From an uncultured Aquimarina sp. (GTDB taxonomy: Bacteria; Bacteroidota; Bacteroidia; Flavobacteriales; Flavobacteriaceae), in NCBI GenBank assembly GCA_947499005.1, contig CANMML010000030.1, forward strand, positions 1 to 42,161: 42,161 bases of DNA. Direction: 5' to 3'. Shown here one piece after another: positions 17,818 through 29,592 of this stretch (the first letter of the stretch is position 1; each line of letters opens with the position of its first letter). The translations under genes and the position numbers were made by a program. Below the pieces are notes generated by a model. It ran no database searches and had not been told where the DNA came from. It saw only the letters and a list, made by a program, of their open reading frames with translations.

Positions 17818-18708
17818 CTAAAATGTAATTGATTCCCAATCCTGTTTGTATGATGGCGCAATATTCTGAAGCATTTCTACTGTTTCAGCAATATTTACTT
17901 TAGGACCTCCTGATAATAATCTTGAAATTTCTATAGCTTTCGCATCAAAGAAAGTACGCATTATGTATGAGTTCGGTCTTTTCTTATTTAAAGATTTGAA
18001 ACCTGATAAAGCCTCAATTATTGCTTTTTTACCATCTTTTTGGTTTTTCTCCATAACATCCAATCCTTTAAAATGGTAGTTATATAGTAATTCTCTATAC
18101 TCAATAAAAATACCGGAAAGAATATCATCATTCCATCTAAAACGAGATTGGGCATCCGAAGAAGCAGTCCAACCAGGCGAACCGCCAACCTGGGCTACAT
18201 TTACAATCTGTTTTGCTAATTGATGATATTTAGTTCCTCCTAAATTTTCAAACGTATCTCCATCTATTCCTAAAATAGTATATAAATAGAAAGTAATTAA
18301 ATTCACTAAATTTCCTGAGTCTGCATTTTCATTATAAACCAGAGGCTGAAATTCTAAATATTCGAAGGAAATATTTTTATCATTGAAGTTAGCTGTGGTA
18401 GAACTATATCCTGAATTAAATACAGGTCTTGATGCTTGTATTTGCAAAGAACCTTGAAAGCTATTCCCGCTAAAACTAGTAAGATTAATAAAGAAATTAC
18501 AGTTGATACGTTCTTGAGGTAGATATTCTACACCTGTCCACTTTGTATCATTGATAAAATCTTCTAAAGCATTTTCTAATGTTTTAAAGATAGGACGATT
18601 GGGTTGTCCTGTTTGTTCTGCATTGACAGTTACTTCTGCTACAAACTCTTGAGCAAAAGTGGTAAAAAAACTTATTAAGCAGAAAATGCTAACTATTCTA
18701 ATTTTCAT
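17818..18708 (-). CDS. porD: Type IX secretion protein PorD (DUF4835 family)
   Basis: 296-residue exported protein with a clear signal peptide (about 1-19, ending FAQ). The rest matches the DUF4835/PorD family: early VNAEQTGQPNRPIFKTLENALEDFINDTKWT, then QIQASRPVFNSGY, FYLYTILGIDGDTFENLGGTKYHQLAKQI, and a C-terminal FFDAKAIEISRLLSGG. PorD was linked to type IX secretion in Porphyromonas; its biochemical role is not settled. Position between coaBC and recN is the usual order in Bacteroidota. The presence of a T9SS cargo gene in the same window fits a working system. Confidence 0.85.
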   Translation of the reverse strand: MKIRIVSIFCLISFFTTFAQEFVAEVTVNAEQTGQPNRPIFKTLENALEDFINDTKWTGVEYLPQERINCNFFINLTSFSGNSFQGSLQIQASRPVFNSGYSSTTANFNDKNISFEYLEFQPLVYNENADSGNLVNLITFYLYTILGIDGDTFENLGGTKYHQLAKQIVNVAQVGGSPGWTASSDAQSRFRWNDDILSGIFIEYRELLYNYHFKGLDVMEKNQKDGKKAIIEALSGFKSLNKKRPNSYIMRTFFDAKAIEISRLLSGGPKVNIAETVEMLQNIAPSYKQDWESITF

Positions 18709-18762
18709 CTGTTCTTTTTTATCGTTTTAAATGGGGCAGATGTAATTCACCATGACACAATA

Positions 18763-19998
18763 TCAATTATTTTTAACAGCGTCACTATGGCTCATTTCAT
18801 TGGATAATATTTCATTAAATATATCTTTAGCTACATCGGCTTTAGACTTTAAAGAAAACGCTTTTATTTCTTCTTTATGATTGATCAATGTTACTTTATT
18901 CGTTTTTTCTTTAAAACCAGCTCCCTTGTCATTTAACGAATTTAATACAATTAAGTCTAAGTTTTTACGCTTTAGTTTACCCTTTGCATTTTCTATTTCA
19001 TTTTGCGTTTCTAAAGCAAAACCTACTAAGTATTGATGCTTTTTATGGTCTCCCATCCAGCGAAGAATATCTGTCGTACGTTCTAACTCGATGAACATAT
19101 CTCCTTCTTTCTTCTTTATTTTTTGATCAGCATAATTTTTCGGTTTGTAATCCGCTACTGCTGCTGAGGCAATAGCTACATCAATATCTTCGTATACTTC
19201 TTTAACAGCTTCGAACATTGACGCTGCGTTTGTTACTCTCTTTACATCAACTCTAGCATTGAAATGATTCAAACTAGATGGTCCTAATACTAAAGTTACC
19301 TCGGCTCCTAAGTCTGCTGCATGATTTGCTATTTCTATTCCCATTCTACCAGTAGAATGATTCCCAATAAAACGTACAGGATCAATAGATTCATAAGTTG
19401 GGCCAGCAGTAACAACTACTTTCTTCCCTTTTAATGGCAATTTTCTTAAGATATCCTGTTCAAGGAAATCAACGATATCGTCGGGCTCTGCCATTCTTCC
19501 CTTACCTACCAAACCACTTGCTAATTCACCCGAAGTTGCAGGAATCATAATATTCCCAAACTCTTGTAGTTTATTAAAAGTATCTGTTGTCGAAGGATGA
19601 ATATACATATCCAAATCCATCGCTGGTGCAAAATATATTGGACACTTTGCTGAAAGGTACGTTGCTAATAATAAATTATCACTCTTACCATGTGCCATTT
19701 TAGACAAGGTATTAGCTGTAGCAGGTGCGATGACCATGTAATCAGCCCAGAGCCCCAAATCTACGTGGTTGTTCCATAATTCATTTTCAGATTCTGTATC
19801 ATAAAATGTAGAATGGACTGGATTTTTTGACAATGTTGACAATGTTAAAGGCGTAACAAAATCCTTTGCTGCCTCCGTCATTATCACTTTTACTTCTGCA
19901 CCTTTTTTGATAAAGGCACGAACCAAAAATGCAGCCTTATAGGCTGCAATTCCTGCAGTTACTCCGATGAGTACTTTTTTCTCTGAAAGTATAGACAT
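18763..19998 (-). CDS. coaBC: Bifunctional phosphopantothenoylcysteine decarboxylase/synthetase
   Basis: Two consecutive steps of CoA synthesis in one 411-residue flavoprotein. The CoaC half (about 1-185) starts KKVLIGVTAGIAAYKA, has the active-site H78 (NNHVDL), the PAMDLDM motif at 125-131 and the Cys of KCPIYFAPAM. The CoaB half (about 190-400) begins VVVTAGPTYESIDPVRFIGNHSTGRMG, with ASAAVADYKP and the K-x-K-K segment before the ligand loop. Length is normal. It lies 21 bases after rpoZ and probably shares its transcript. Confidence 0.95.
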   Translation of the reverse strand: MSILSEKKVLIGVTAGIAAYKAAFLVRAFIKKGAEVKVIMTEAAKDFVTPLTLSTLSKNPVHSTFYDTESENELWNNHVDLGLWADYMVIAPATANTLSKMAHGKSDNLLLATYLSAKCPIYFAPAMDLDMYIHPSTTDTFNKLQEFGNIMIPATSGELASGLVGKGRMAEPDDIVDFLEQDILRKLPLKGKKVVVTAGPTYESIDPVRFIGNHSTGRMGIEIANHAADLGAEVTLVLGPSSLNHFNARVDVKRVTNAASMFEAVKEVYEDIDVAIASAAVADYKPKNYADQKIKKKEGDMFIELERTTDILRWMGDHKKHQYLVGFALETQNEIENAKGKLKRKNLDLIVLNSLNDKGAGFKEKTNKVTLINHKEEIKAFSLKSKADVAKDIFNEILSNEMSHSDAVKNN

Positions 19999-20019
19999 GT
20001 ATTACTTATATGGCCTCCC

Positions 20020-20361
20020 TTAAATAACTTCTTGGTCTGCTTGATCGTTAGTGTTACGATAGTAAATTTTCTCATTTAACCACTCTTCAACAGCTAAAGC
20101 ATGAGGTTTAGGAAGTTTTTCGTAAAATTTAGAAACTTCAATTTGCTCTTTATTTTCAAAAACTTCTTCTAAACTGTCGTTAAATGTAGCAAATTCATCT
20201 AATTTTTCGATCAATTCTTTCTTGATATCTGTATTTATTTGCGTAGCACGTTTTGAGATAATCGAAATAGCTTCGTAAATATTATCGGTAGGTGCATCTA
20301 TTAAATTTTTATCAATAGTAGATGTACTTATTGGTGCATTGCTTGCTTTTAAATCTATCAT
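20020..20361 (-). CDS. rpoZ: RNA polymerase omega subunit (Bacteroidota type)
   Basis: 113-residue small RNA polymerase subunit of the Rpb6/omega family. The typical Bacteroidota segment is NIYEAISIISKRATQIN (about 28-44), which contacts the beta' subunit. A charged helical extension and the end KPHALAVEEWLNEKIYYRNT are also usual in this phylum. It lies two bases after bamD, an order conserved in Bacteroidota. Confidence 0.88.
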   Translation of the reverse strand: MIDLKASNAPISTSTIDKNLIDAPTDNIYEAISIISKRATQINTDIKKELIEKLDEFATFNDSLEEVFENKEQIEVSKFYEKLPKPHALAVEEWLNEKIYYRNTNDQADQEVI

Positions 20362-20363
20362 AA

Positions 20364-21158
20364 CTACAAGTTTATATTGTTCTGGTATTCTTGAATATTG
20401 CCTAAAATTTTGGCTCCTTTTTCTTTTATGTCTTCGTCTTGAACACGAATCTCAAATAATTCGTAATACTCTTCTGCTTCGGCTAAACGCTCTTGAACTA
20501 AATTCTCGAAACTATTAATAGCTAATAAGTATGCCGACTCTAATCGATAATACATTGCTAGGTCCATATATTTAGAACCTGGATAATCTAGCAAATAGTT
20601 ATCGAAACTCTTTATTGCTGGTTTGTAAAGTTCTCTATGATGATAACGCTTTGCTATATCATAAAACTTCTTTTCTAGCCTTTCGTTTAATTCCTTAGTG
20701 TATTCGTTTGACTTTGGTAAGTATTCACTTTTAGGGTAATCATTAATAAAAGCTTGAAACTTCTCTAATGCGCTATACGTATCCCTTTGTTCTAAACTAG
20801 AACGATTAGCCAACTCTGCGGTGCTCCTAGCTGCTTTAAAACGAGCTTCCTCAGCTTTGTCACTCTTAGGGTATGTTTTAGCAAATCGATCAAACTTGTA
20901 ACTCGAAATATAAAAATCTCCAAGTGCATAATATGCATTGGCTTCGTAATAAGTAACTCTTTCTGCTTGTGGTTTCCCTCTATATGCTGGTACTACTAGC
21001 TCGTACAAAGCTAAAGCTTTTTTGTACTTCCCTTCATTGTAGTATTTTTCAGCTGCTTTTAACTGTTCCGAGTTTTTACCACTACGCAATAATTGTTGGT
21101 AGTCGCTACATGAAACACAAAAAAGTAATATTGAAATTAGTAGTAATCCTTTTCTCAT
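20364..21158 (-). CDS. bamD: Outer membrane assembly lipoprotein BamD
   Basis: TPR lipoprotein of the BAM complex, which inserts beta-barrel proteins into the outer membrane. With the ATG at 21158 the protein starts MRKGLLLISILLFCVSC, a lipoprotein signal with the lipidated Cys at 17. Five TPR-like units follow (ADYYNEGKYKKA-type helices, YYEANAYYALGDF, KAARSTAELANRS, YDIAKRYHHRELY, DLAMYYRLESAYLLA). Longer frames from GTG 21221 or ATG 21173 are possible, but a -7 promoter element at 21178-21185 would place the transcript start near 21171 and so favours 21158. First gene of the group bamD-rpoZ-coaBC-porD. Confidence 0.9.
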   Translation of the reverse strand: MRKGLLLISILLFCVSCSDYQQLLRSGKNSEQLKAAEKYYNEGKYKKALALYELVVPAYRGKPQAERVTYYEANAYYALGDFYISSYKFDRFAKTYPKSDKAEEARFKAARSTAELANRSSLEQRDTYSALEKFQAFINDYPKSEYLPKSNEYTKELNERLEKKFYDIAKRYHHRELYKPAIKSFDNYLLDYPGSKYMDLAMYYRLESAYLLAINSFENLVQERLAEAEEYYELFEIRVQDEDIKEKGAKILGNIQEYQNNINL

Positions 21159-21177
21159 TTGTTTTGAAAACATTTTG

Positions 21178-21185
21178 CAAAAATA
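21178..21185 (-). promoter_or_regulatory. -7 promoter element TATTTTTG for bamD
   Basis: On the minus strand TATTTTTG matches TAnnTTTG. It ends 19 bases before the ATG at 21158 and helps to decide that start. No -33 TTG is visible. Confidence 0.5.
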
Positions 21186-21256
21186 ATTAATTCCTGTTGG
21201 GTAAAAAAATATAATTACCACTAAAGACGGCTTCTACTACAGAAGTATTACATAAG

Positions 21257-22183
21257 CTATGCAAATGTGTCTTCTTTTGTAGTATTTAGTTTTTCATGAT
21301 CTAGAATCATTTGGCCTTCATCATCATATTCAAAAACTCTAACAAATCGTCTTCCTACCAAGATATCATCGAAAATATAAGAGTTTGCCACATGTACTTC
21401 TTGATTGAAGGATTCATCGTAATAACTTAAGAGTATTAAAAACTCTCCTTGAAGTGATTTGATTTCTTCATTAGAATAAGATACTAAAGGACTTTTATCA
21501 TCAATAGGGTGTACTACTGTCCACGATGTTGAGAAATAGGTGATTTTACTACGTTCCAATTCTAACTCGAAAAAACGATTGGTAAAACTATGATCTTTAT
21601 TTTCTTCACTTAACAACAAAGATGTTTTAACCGTAGAAAGTACAGTCATGTTTTTACTTAAGCTCATCACCTTAAACATGATAGCACGATGATCTTTGTA
21701 ATTACACAACACCATTTTATCACTAAAACGTACTGTTGACTGTGGTTTAGAAAACTTACCATAAAGCAAACCTGTTATGAATGCAAAGAAAATTAATCCT
21801 AAAAAAGCTTCTACACTACTTATAATGCCTGTAGCAATATTAAGTGGTGCATGATAACCATATCCAAGAGAAGTAAGCGTTTGAACTGAAAAAAAGTATG
21901 ATTTCAAAAATACACTAAGAAGATCATTAGATTTTATACCAATAGTTTCTCCTCCTAACAAAAGATAAACACATGCAAAAATAAAATTGATAATTACAAA
22001 AGCTGCAATAATAAAACCAATGGCATGAAACCAAGAAAGACTTATAACATATGCATAAGCCTCTTGAACACTTTTCTTTTTATTGATATGTTTTACATTA
22101 AAATCTCCTTTGTTATCAATGAAACGCTTTGCTTTTTTATTGCTAAACGTACCTAAACCAGGATCTTTAATGCTTTTATTCAT
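21257..22183 (-). CDS. Inward-rectifier-type (KirBac-like) potassium channel
   Basis: 308-residue two-helix ion channel. Membrane helices lie at about 50-76 and 117-141. Between them the pore segment FFSVQTLTSLGYGYHAP carries the selectivity filter T104-S-L-G-Y-G109; Kir and KirBac channels usually have T-I/V-G-Y-G, so the Ser-Leu variant is slightly unusual. The cytoplasmic part from about residue 150 (STVRFSDKMVLC onward) is the beta-rich inward-rectifier regulatory domain. Its start joins the dapA stop as TAATG, so the two genes are coupled, though a functional link to lysine synthesis is not obvious. Confidence 0.85.
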   Translation of the reverse strand: MNKSIKDPGLGTFSNKKAKRFIDNKGDFNVKHINKKKSVQEAYAYVISLSWFHAIGFIIAAFVIINFIFACVYLLLGGETIGIKSNDLLSVFLKSYFFSVQTLTSLGYGYHAPLNIATGIISSVEAFLGLIFFAFITGLLYGKFSKPQSTVRFSDKMVLCNYKDHRAIMFKVMSLSKNMTVLSTVKTSLLLSEENKDHSFTNRFFELELERSKITYFSTSWTVVHPIDDKSPLVSYSNEEIKSLQGEFLILLSYYDESFNQEVHVANSYIFDDILVGRRFVRVFEYDDEGQMILDHEKLNTTKEDTFA

Positions 22184-23058
22184 TAAAATACTTCGTTAAA
22201 TGATTTAATTTTAGCTTTTAATTCATCCGTTGCTTCGACTAAAGGAAGACGAACTGTTGAATTACACACTCCTCTATCTTCTAAAATAGCTTTAACTCCT
22301 ACAGGGTTACCTTCATCAAAAGCATATTCTGTAATATCGACTAAACTGTAGTGTAATTCGTAAGCTTCTTTATTTTTAGCTTGCAATCCTAGACGGATCA
22401 TTTCAGAAAACTCTGCTGGATACGCTTGGCCAACTACAGTTATTACACCTTGTCCACCAGCCGTTACTAATGGTAAGGCTAGCATATCATCTCCTGAAAT
22501 TACAAGAAAGTCCTTTGGTGCATCTTTTAGTATTTTTAATACTTGAGTAATATCTCCTGTAGCTTCTTTTACTCCAATAATATTATCTACTTCAGCCAAT
22601 CTTAATGTCGTCTCTGCTGACATATTTACTCCTGTACGCCCTGGAACATTATAAATCAACACCGGTAAAGAAGCTGCTTTAGCAACTGCTGAGTAATGTT
22701 GAAAAATTCCTTCTTGAGAAGGTTTATTATACATTGGTACTACAGATAAGATCGCTGTAAAATCCTCTGTATTTACTTTTGAAGCTTCTTCTGCTACCGC
22801 TACAGTATTATTACCTCCAACTCCTAATACCAATGGTAAACGCTTGTTATTAACCTTTACAATATGAGCAATAACTTCTTTCTTTTCTTCCTTAGATAAA
22901 GTCACTGATTCTCCAGTAGTACCTAAAACCACTAAATATTCTACTTTACCTTTGATACAAGACTCTAACAAATTTGTTAAACCATTGTAATCCACTTCAC
23001 CATTTTCTAAAAATGGCGTTACCAAAGCTACACCTGTTCCAATTAAAGGAGTATTCAT
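22183..23058 (-). CDS. dapA: 4-hydroxy-tetrahydrodipicolinate synthase
   Basis: Condenses pyruvate with aspartate semialdehyde, the first committed step toward diaminopimelate and lysine. It is a TIM barrel of 291 residues. The Schiff-base lysine is K164 (IIGVKEATGD); Y136 (LIYNVPGRTG) is the catalytic tyrosine, and LGTTGES (45-51) is the pyruvate-binding loop. The gene overlaps the preceding DUF6913-like gene as ATGA and the following channel gene by one base. Confidence 0.95.
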   Translation of the reverse strand: MNTPLIGTGVALVTPFLENGEVDYNGLTNLLESCIKGKVEYLVVLGTTGESVTLSKEEKKEVIAHIVKVNNKRLPLVLGVGGNNTVAVAEEASKVNTEDFTAILSVVPMYNKPSQEGIFQHYSAVAKAASLPVLIYNVPGRTGVNMSAETTLRLAEVDNIIGVKEATGDITQVLKILKDAPKDFLVISGDDMLALPLVTAGGQGVITVVGQAYPAEFSEMIRLGLQAKNKEAYELHYSLVDITEYAFDEGNPVGVKAILEDRGVCNSTVRLPLVEATDELKAKIKSFNEVF

Positions 23059-23579
23059 ATTATTTCTAAGATTTTCAGGTATTTTTTTAATTCAGAAATA
23101 TATTTATCTGAATTATTGGGGTCTACACCTATTACCAAATCATTTATTCTATTATCTACTGTTGCAAAACCTACTTTAAATTTTGCTTTTGACTTTGCTG
23201 CAACTAAATCTAACTCTTTATGATCTTCTCCATAAAAGCTTATCAATACATCGAAAGACTTATCTGCAAAACTTTCTACACTTTGCGATTTAAAATTCCC
23301 CGAACTACTAATCATTTTTTCATCGAAATAATTAGTGTTATTTGAGGCCTGCTGTTTCGCAGTATCTTTAGGTTCTTTTAAACCTAAAACATCTAAATCC
23401 ATTGCCTTTACTCCCAAATGATCTGCTAATCGCATTACTGACATAACATCTACATTTTGCCTAGCATCGATAAGTACACCTAAAGTCTTTAGTTTTACTT
23501 GTCGATTATACACTTGTCGTTCAGACAAGGCTTTATCTAGTGCCTTCTGTAATGATTTATCTTTTAATCCTCTAAGCAT
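23055..23579 (-). CDS. DUF6913-like protein of unknown function
   Basis: Soluble protein of 174 residues from the ATG at 23579; a TTG at 23600 would add seven residues but coincides with a -7 promoter element, so the ATG is preferred. It starts with a charged helix (LRGLKDKSLQKALDKALSERQ) followed by an alpha/beta fold: LKTLGVLIDARQ, then DVLISFYGEDHKELDLVAAKSKAKFKVGFA, and VIGVDPNN near the end. I believe it matches the DUF6913 family, found in Flavobacteriia and often beside dapA; no activity is known. It overlaps dapA as ATGA. Confidence 0.7.
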   Translation of the reverse strand: MLRGLKDKSLQKALDKALSERQVYNRQVKLKTLGVLIDARQNVDVMSVMRLADHLGVKAMDLDVLGLKEPKDTAKQQASNNTNYFDEKMISSSGNFKSQSVESFADKSFDVLISFYGEDHKELDLVAAKSKAKFKVGFATVDNRINDLVIGVDPNNSDKYISELKKYLKILEII

Positions 23580-23597
23580 ATTTAGAAATAAGGAATG

Positions 23598-23605
23598 CAA
23601 ATGTA
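23598..23605 (-). promoter_or_regulatory. -7 promoter element TACATTTG for the DUF6913-dapA-channel group
   Basis: On the minus strand TACATTTG fits TAnnTTTG and ends 19 bases before the ATG at 23579, the same spacing as at bamD. No -33 TTG is found. Confidence 0.5.
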
Positions 23606-23654
23606 CTAATTTGAGCGCATACGGTTGATAAGATTTTAGCTCTTGTTGAGATTT

Positions 23655-24365
23655 CTATAGATAGTTGCTATTTTTCTCTAAAACAATTTCTTGTTCGGGT
23701 GTAATAAGGTATTGAAAAACAAAATAATGCCCTAAAATTTCAGCTACAAAACCTAGTGTTTTAATATGTATAGAATGAAAATATAATGCCTCTAAAGGAA
23801 TCGTAGATTGTGCCAAAATTATGGTTGTTGCAAAAAGAACTAACCAAAAATTTCTAAAAGACCTTTTATTAAAATAAATAACAAAACAATAGATACATAA
23901 AGAAACAAAAGAGATAATGGATCCTATTATAAATGGCAGAGTATCTAATATTTCTTTATACATCATTCCAACAAAGCTGATCGCTAGATAGCCTATCAGT
24001 AGGAGTATTAAAATAAAAGCAGTCCAATTAATCTGGTTGTATTTTACAGTACTCTCTCTATTGGTTTTTTTAAATAAAAAAAACGTCAACCAATAATAAA
24101 TAATAAACAGTAATATTGTTGGAATTTGGATATGCTCATTTTCATATCCGTATATAATAAATGCTTCTCCCACACCTACCACTAAGATACTGAGGTAAAA
24201 CAACAAATGATTTTCTTCTTTTACATGTTTCCAGTATTCATATAAAAGTATCCCTAAACCAAGGGATCTTAGTACTATAGAAATAGGACTATTTCCAATC
24301 CAATAACTTGCTAATCCTAAAAAATTAACAATAAAATACAATGAAGATAATCTGCTAAACTCCAA
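23655..24365 (-). CDS. Multi-spanning membrane protein, unknown
   Basis: 236-residue integral membrane protein with about seven hydrophobic helices separated by short loops. Polar hints are few: YWKHVKEENH after the second helix, KKTNRESTVKYNQINW in the middle and a charged C-terminus (TPEQEIVLEKN). Length and topology recall YhhN-like or similar small membrane families, but I cannot find their motifs, so no function is given. It lies in a leftward run between ligA and the DUF6913 gene, separated from both by gaps. Confidence 0.65.
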   Translation of the reverse strand: MEFSRLSSLYFIVNFLGLASYWIGNSPISIVLRSLGLGILLYEYWKHVKEENHLLFYLSILVVGVGEAFIIYGYENEHIQIPTILLFIIYYWLTFFLFKKTNRESTVKYNQINWTAFILILLLIGYLAISFVGMMYKEILDTLPFIIGSIISFVSLCIYCFVIYFNKRSFRNFWLVLFATTIILAQSTIPLEALYFHSIHIKTLGFVAEILGHYFVFQYLITPEQEIVLEKNSNYL

Positions 24366-24573
24366 TTAATTTTAGTTTTACTTCTAAATATAGTATTTTA
24401 TTGTGAATTCTTTTTTTACAACGATTAGATTTCTATATCCCCGATCAATTAAATGAAACTAAACTACCATATAAAATAAACCAATCCGTTTTAATTCCAC
24501 CTAAAATAGTTACATAAAGACAAGGCATTTCCTCCCAAAACAAATACCAAATTAAAAATGGATTTATTGATTT

Positions 24574-27416
<2,843 letters not shown>

Positions 27417-27434
27417 AGTGTATAAAATTTAATT

Positions 27435-27442
27435 CAAAAATA
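27435..27442 (-). promoter_or_regulatory. -7 promoter element TATTTTTG for prmC (divergent pair)
   Basis: On the minus strand TATTTTTG matches TAnnTTTG, 18 bases before the TTG start of prmC. It lies 13 bases from an opposite-facing element at 27456. Confidence 0.45.
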
Positions 27443-27455
27443 GCGATATAAGGGT

Positions 27456-27463
27456 TAATTTTG
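27456..27463 (+). promoter_or_regulatory. -7 promoter element TAATTTTG for the lipoprotein-ribD group
   Basis: TAATTTTG matches TAnnTTTG, 18 bases before the ATG at 27482. A near-palindrome, TTGAATT-A-AATTCAA (27461-27475), overlaps it and could be an operator. Confidence 0.45.
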
Positions 27464-27481
27464 AATTAAATTCAAATATTC

Positions 27482-27943
27482 ATGTTTAGAAAAGTCATTG
27501 TTTTACTTGCAATTATCTCTTTATGTATTCAGTGTAAATACAAAGAAAAGCCTGAATTCATTAAGGTCGAGAAAATTAAAGTTGAAAATTATAAAAAAGG
27601 TGATATTACTATCAGTGCAGATGTATTTTTTAAAAATCATAACGATTATGGCGGAAAATTAATTACTGAAAACATTGATGTATTCTTAAATGACATTCAA
27701 ATTGGAAAAGTAAACACCGAGGAATTTAATGTCCCTGCTAAAGATACTTTTGCGATCCCATTGACTGCGAGTTTTGACTTAATGAAGCAACTAAAAAATA
27801 ACTCGGAAGCTTTGGGTGGCAATATTTTGAATTTAATTTTGAAAAAAGAATTTAAACTTTCTTTTAAAGGACCAATCACGTTTTCGAAAGGTCCTTTCAA
27901 CTACACTTATGATTTAGATCAAACTAATACTGTTTCTTTTTAA
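27482..27943 (+). CDS. LEA14-like putative lipoprotein
   Basis: 153 residues. A hydrophobic N-terminus (about 5-15) ends at C18, although the residue before it is Gln rather than the usual small residue. The mature part has the beta-sandwich look of LEA type 2 proteins: EKIKVENYKKGDITISADVFFKNHNDYGGKL, FLNDIQIGKVN and PLTASFDL. These small proteins occur widely in Flavobacteriia; the function is unknown. First gene of a rightward group; ribD follows after 10 bases. Confidence 0.7.
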   Translation: MFRKVIVLLAIISLCIQCKYKEKPEFIKVEKIKVENYKKGDITISADVFFKNHNDYGGKLITENIDVFLNDIQIGKVNTEEFNVPAKDTFAIPLTASFDLMKQLKNNSEALGGNILNLILKKEFKLSFKGPITFSKGPFNYTYDLDQTNTVSF

Positions 27944-27953
27944 GCTACTTTAT

Positions 27954-28991
27954 ATGTCTCATGAAAAATATATTAGGCGTTGTATTCAATTAGCTAAAAA
28001 CGGAAATGGAAGGGTCTACCCCAATCCTATGGTTGGTAGTGTAATTGTTTATCAAGATAAAATCATTGGGGAAGGCTGGCACCAAAAAGCAGGGGAAGCT
28101 CATGCAGAAGTAAATGCGATTAATAGCGTTACGAATAAAAGTCTACTTTCTCTTTCTACAATTTATGTAAGCCTAGAGCCGTGCAGTCATTTTGGAAAAA
28201 CGCCTCCATGTAGTGATTTAATTATTCAACATAAAATCCCTAATGTTATTATTGGTATTCAAGATCCTTTTTCAGAAGTTTCTGGGCGTGGTATCAAAAA
28301 ACTTGAAAAAGCTGGATGTAATGTAGTTATAGGCGTTTTAGAAAAAGAATGTTTTAAACTTAATAAGCGTTTTTTTACTTATCATACAAAGAAAAGACCG
28401 TTTATTATATTAAAATGGGCACAAAGTACCGATGGTTTTCTTGCTCCGATACAACAAAATGATCGTGAGCCAGTTTGGTTATCCAATACATATGCTAAAC
28501 AAAATGTACACAAGCAACGTAGTATCGAGCAAGCAATACTAGTCGGTACTGATACCATAATAAAGGACAATCCTTCACTGACTACTCGTGAATGGTATGG
28601 CAATAATCCTGTAAGAATTATTATTGATCGCAATGATCGTATCCCAGCTGATAGCACTATCTTTAACAATAAAGTAAAAACCGTTATTTTTACTAATGCT
28701 GCCAAAGAGAACTCTGCTCATATAGACTTTGTTCTTATTGAAAATAGTAATGATTTATTAACACAAATCTGTAATTACCTTCACCATATTGGCATACAAT
28801 CGCTTATTGTTGAAGGTGGAAAAAAAACCTTAGAAACCTTTATTGAAAAAGGATTATGGGATGAAGCTTATGTATATAAAGCTACTGATGTTTATTTGAA
28901 AGATGGTATCTTTGCACCTTCTTTAGAGAATGCTAATTCTAATCAAATAAAAATAGATAACAACTTTTTATTTCAATTTAAAAATGATTAA
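27954..28991 (+). CDS. ribD: Riboflavin biosynthesis deaminase/reductase
   Basis: Bifunctional enzyme for steps two and three of riboflavin synthesis. The deaminase half (about 1-145) has the zinc ligands H50 (HAEVNAI, with E52), C77 and C86 (EPCSHFGKTPPC). The reductase half (about 147-345) includes RPFIILKWAQSTDGFL, the NPSLTTR segment and IVEGGKKTLETF. The length of 345 is typical for Bacteroidota. It overlaps the HAD gene by 8 bases. Confidence 0.94.
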   Translation: MSHEKYIRRCIQLAKNGNGRVYPNPMVGSVIVYQDKIIGEGWHQKAGEAHAEVNAINSVTNKSLLSLSTIYVSLEPCSHFGKTPPCSDLIIQHKIPNVIIGIQDPFSEVSGRGIKKLEKAGCNVVIGVLEKECFKLNKRFFTYHTKKRPFIILKWAQSTDGFLAPIQQNDREPVWLSNTYAKQNVHKQRSIEQAILVGTDTIIKDNPSLTTREWYGNNPVRIIIDRNDRIPADSTIFNNKVKTVIFTNAAKENSAHIDFVLIENSNDLLTQICNYLHHIGIQSLIVEGGKKTLETFIEKGLWDEAYVYKATDVYLKDGIFAPSLENANSNQIKIDNNFLFQFKND

Positions 28992-29592
28992 AAATATAGT
29001 CTTTGACTTTGGTGATATTTTCATCGATTTAGATAAAACCGCAACTTTGGCTAGTTTTCAAAAACTGAATCCTGCTATTTCTGCACAACAAATTGAAACT
29101 CTTAACAAAATTTATGAGGTAGGTCAAATGACCACTACTCAATTTATATTCGCTTTGAAGGATTTAGCTCCTAATGCCAGCTACCAAGAAATTTTAGATG
29201 CTTGGAATAGTATTTTATTGGAGTACCCTGTTCGTAGATTCGAATTTTTTAAAGAATTAGTGGCATCAAACAAGTACCGTTTGTTTTTGTTAAGTAACAC
29301 TAATGATTTACATATCATTGATATCGCTAAAAAGACACCTCATTTTGACGATTTTAAAGCTGAATTCGAACAGTTTTACCTTTCCCATGAAGTTGGAATG
29401 CGTAAACCTAATAAAGAAATTTTCGAGTTTGTGTTAGATAACAACGAATTAGTAGCCGAAGAGACTTTATTTATTGATGATACTAAAGAAAACATCGATG
29501 CTGCTAATGCTCTAAATATTAATACTTGGCATTTAATTCCTGGGAAGGATGACGTGACAGAATTGTTTACTAAGAAAAGTGATCTATTTTGA
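28984..29592 (+). CDS. HAD-superfamily hydrolase
   Basis: 202-residue haloacid-dehalogenase-type hydrolase, probably a sugar- or nucleotide-phosphate phosphatase. Motif I is VFDFGDIFIDLD near residue 6, motif II LLSNTND, motif III the lysine in VGMRKPNKEIF and motif IV LFIDDTKENIDAA. The order and the small cap resemble YihX-like class I phosphatases. The substrate is unknown. It overlaps ribD by 8 bases and the next gene as TTGA, so one transcript is likely; a dephosphorylation step exists in riboflavin synthesis, but this assignment would be speculative. Confidence 0.85.
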   Translation: MIKNIVFDFGDIFIDLDKTATLASFQKLNPAISAQQIETLNKIYEVGQMTTTQFIFALKDLAPNASYQEILDAWNSILLEYPVRRFEFFKELVASNKYRLFLLSNTNDLHIIDIAKKTPHFDDFKAEFEQFYLSHEVGMRKPNKEIFEFVLDNNELVAEETLFIDDTKENIDAANALNINTWHLIPGKDDVTELFTKKSDLF

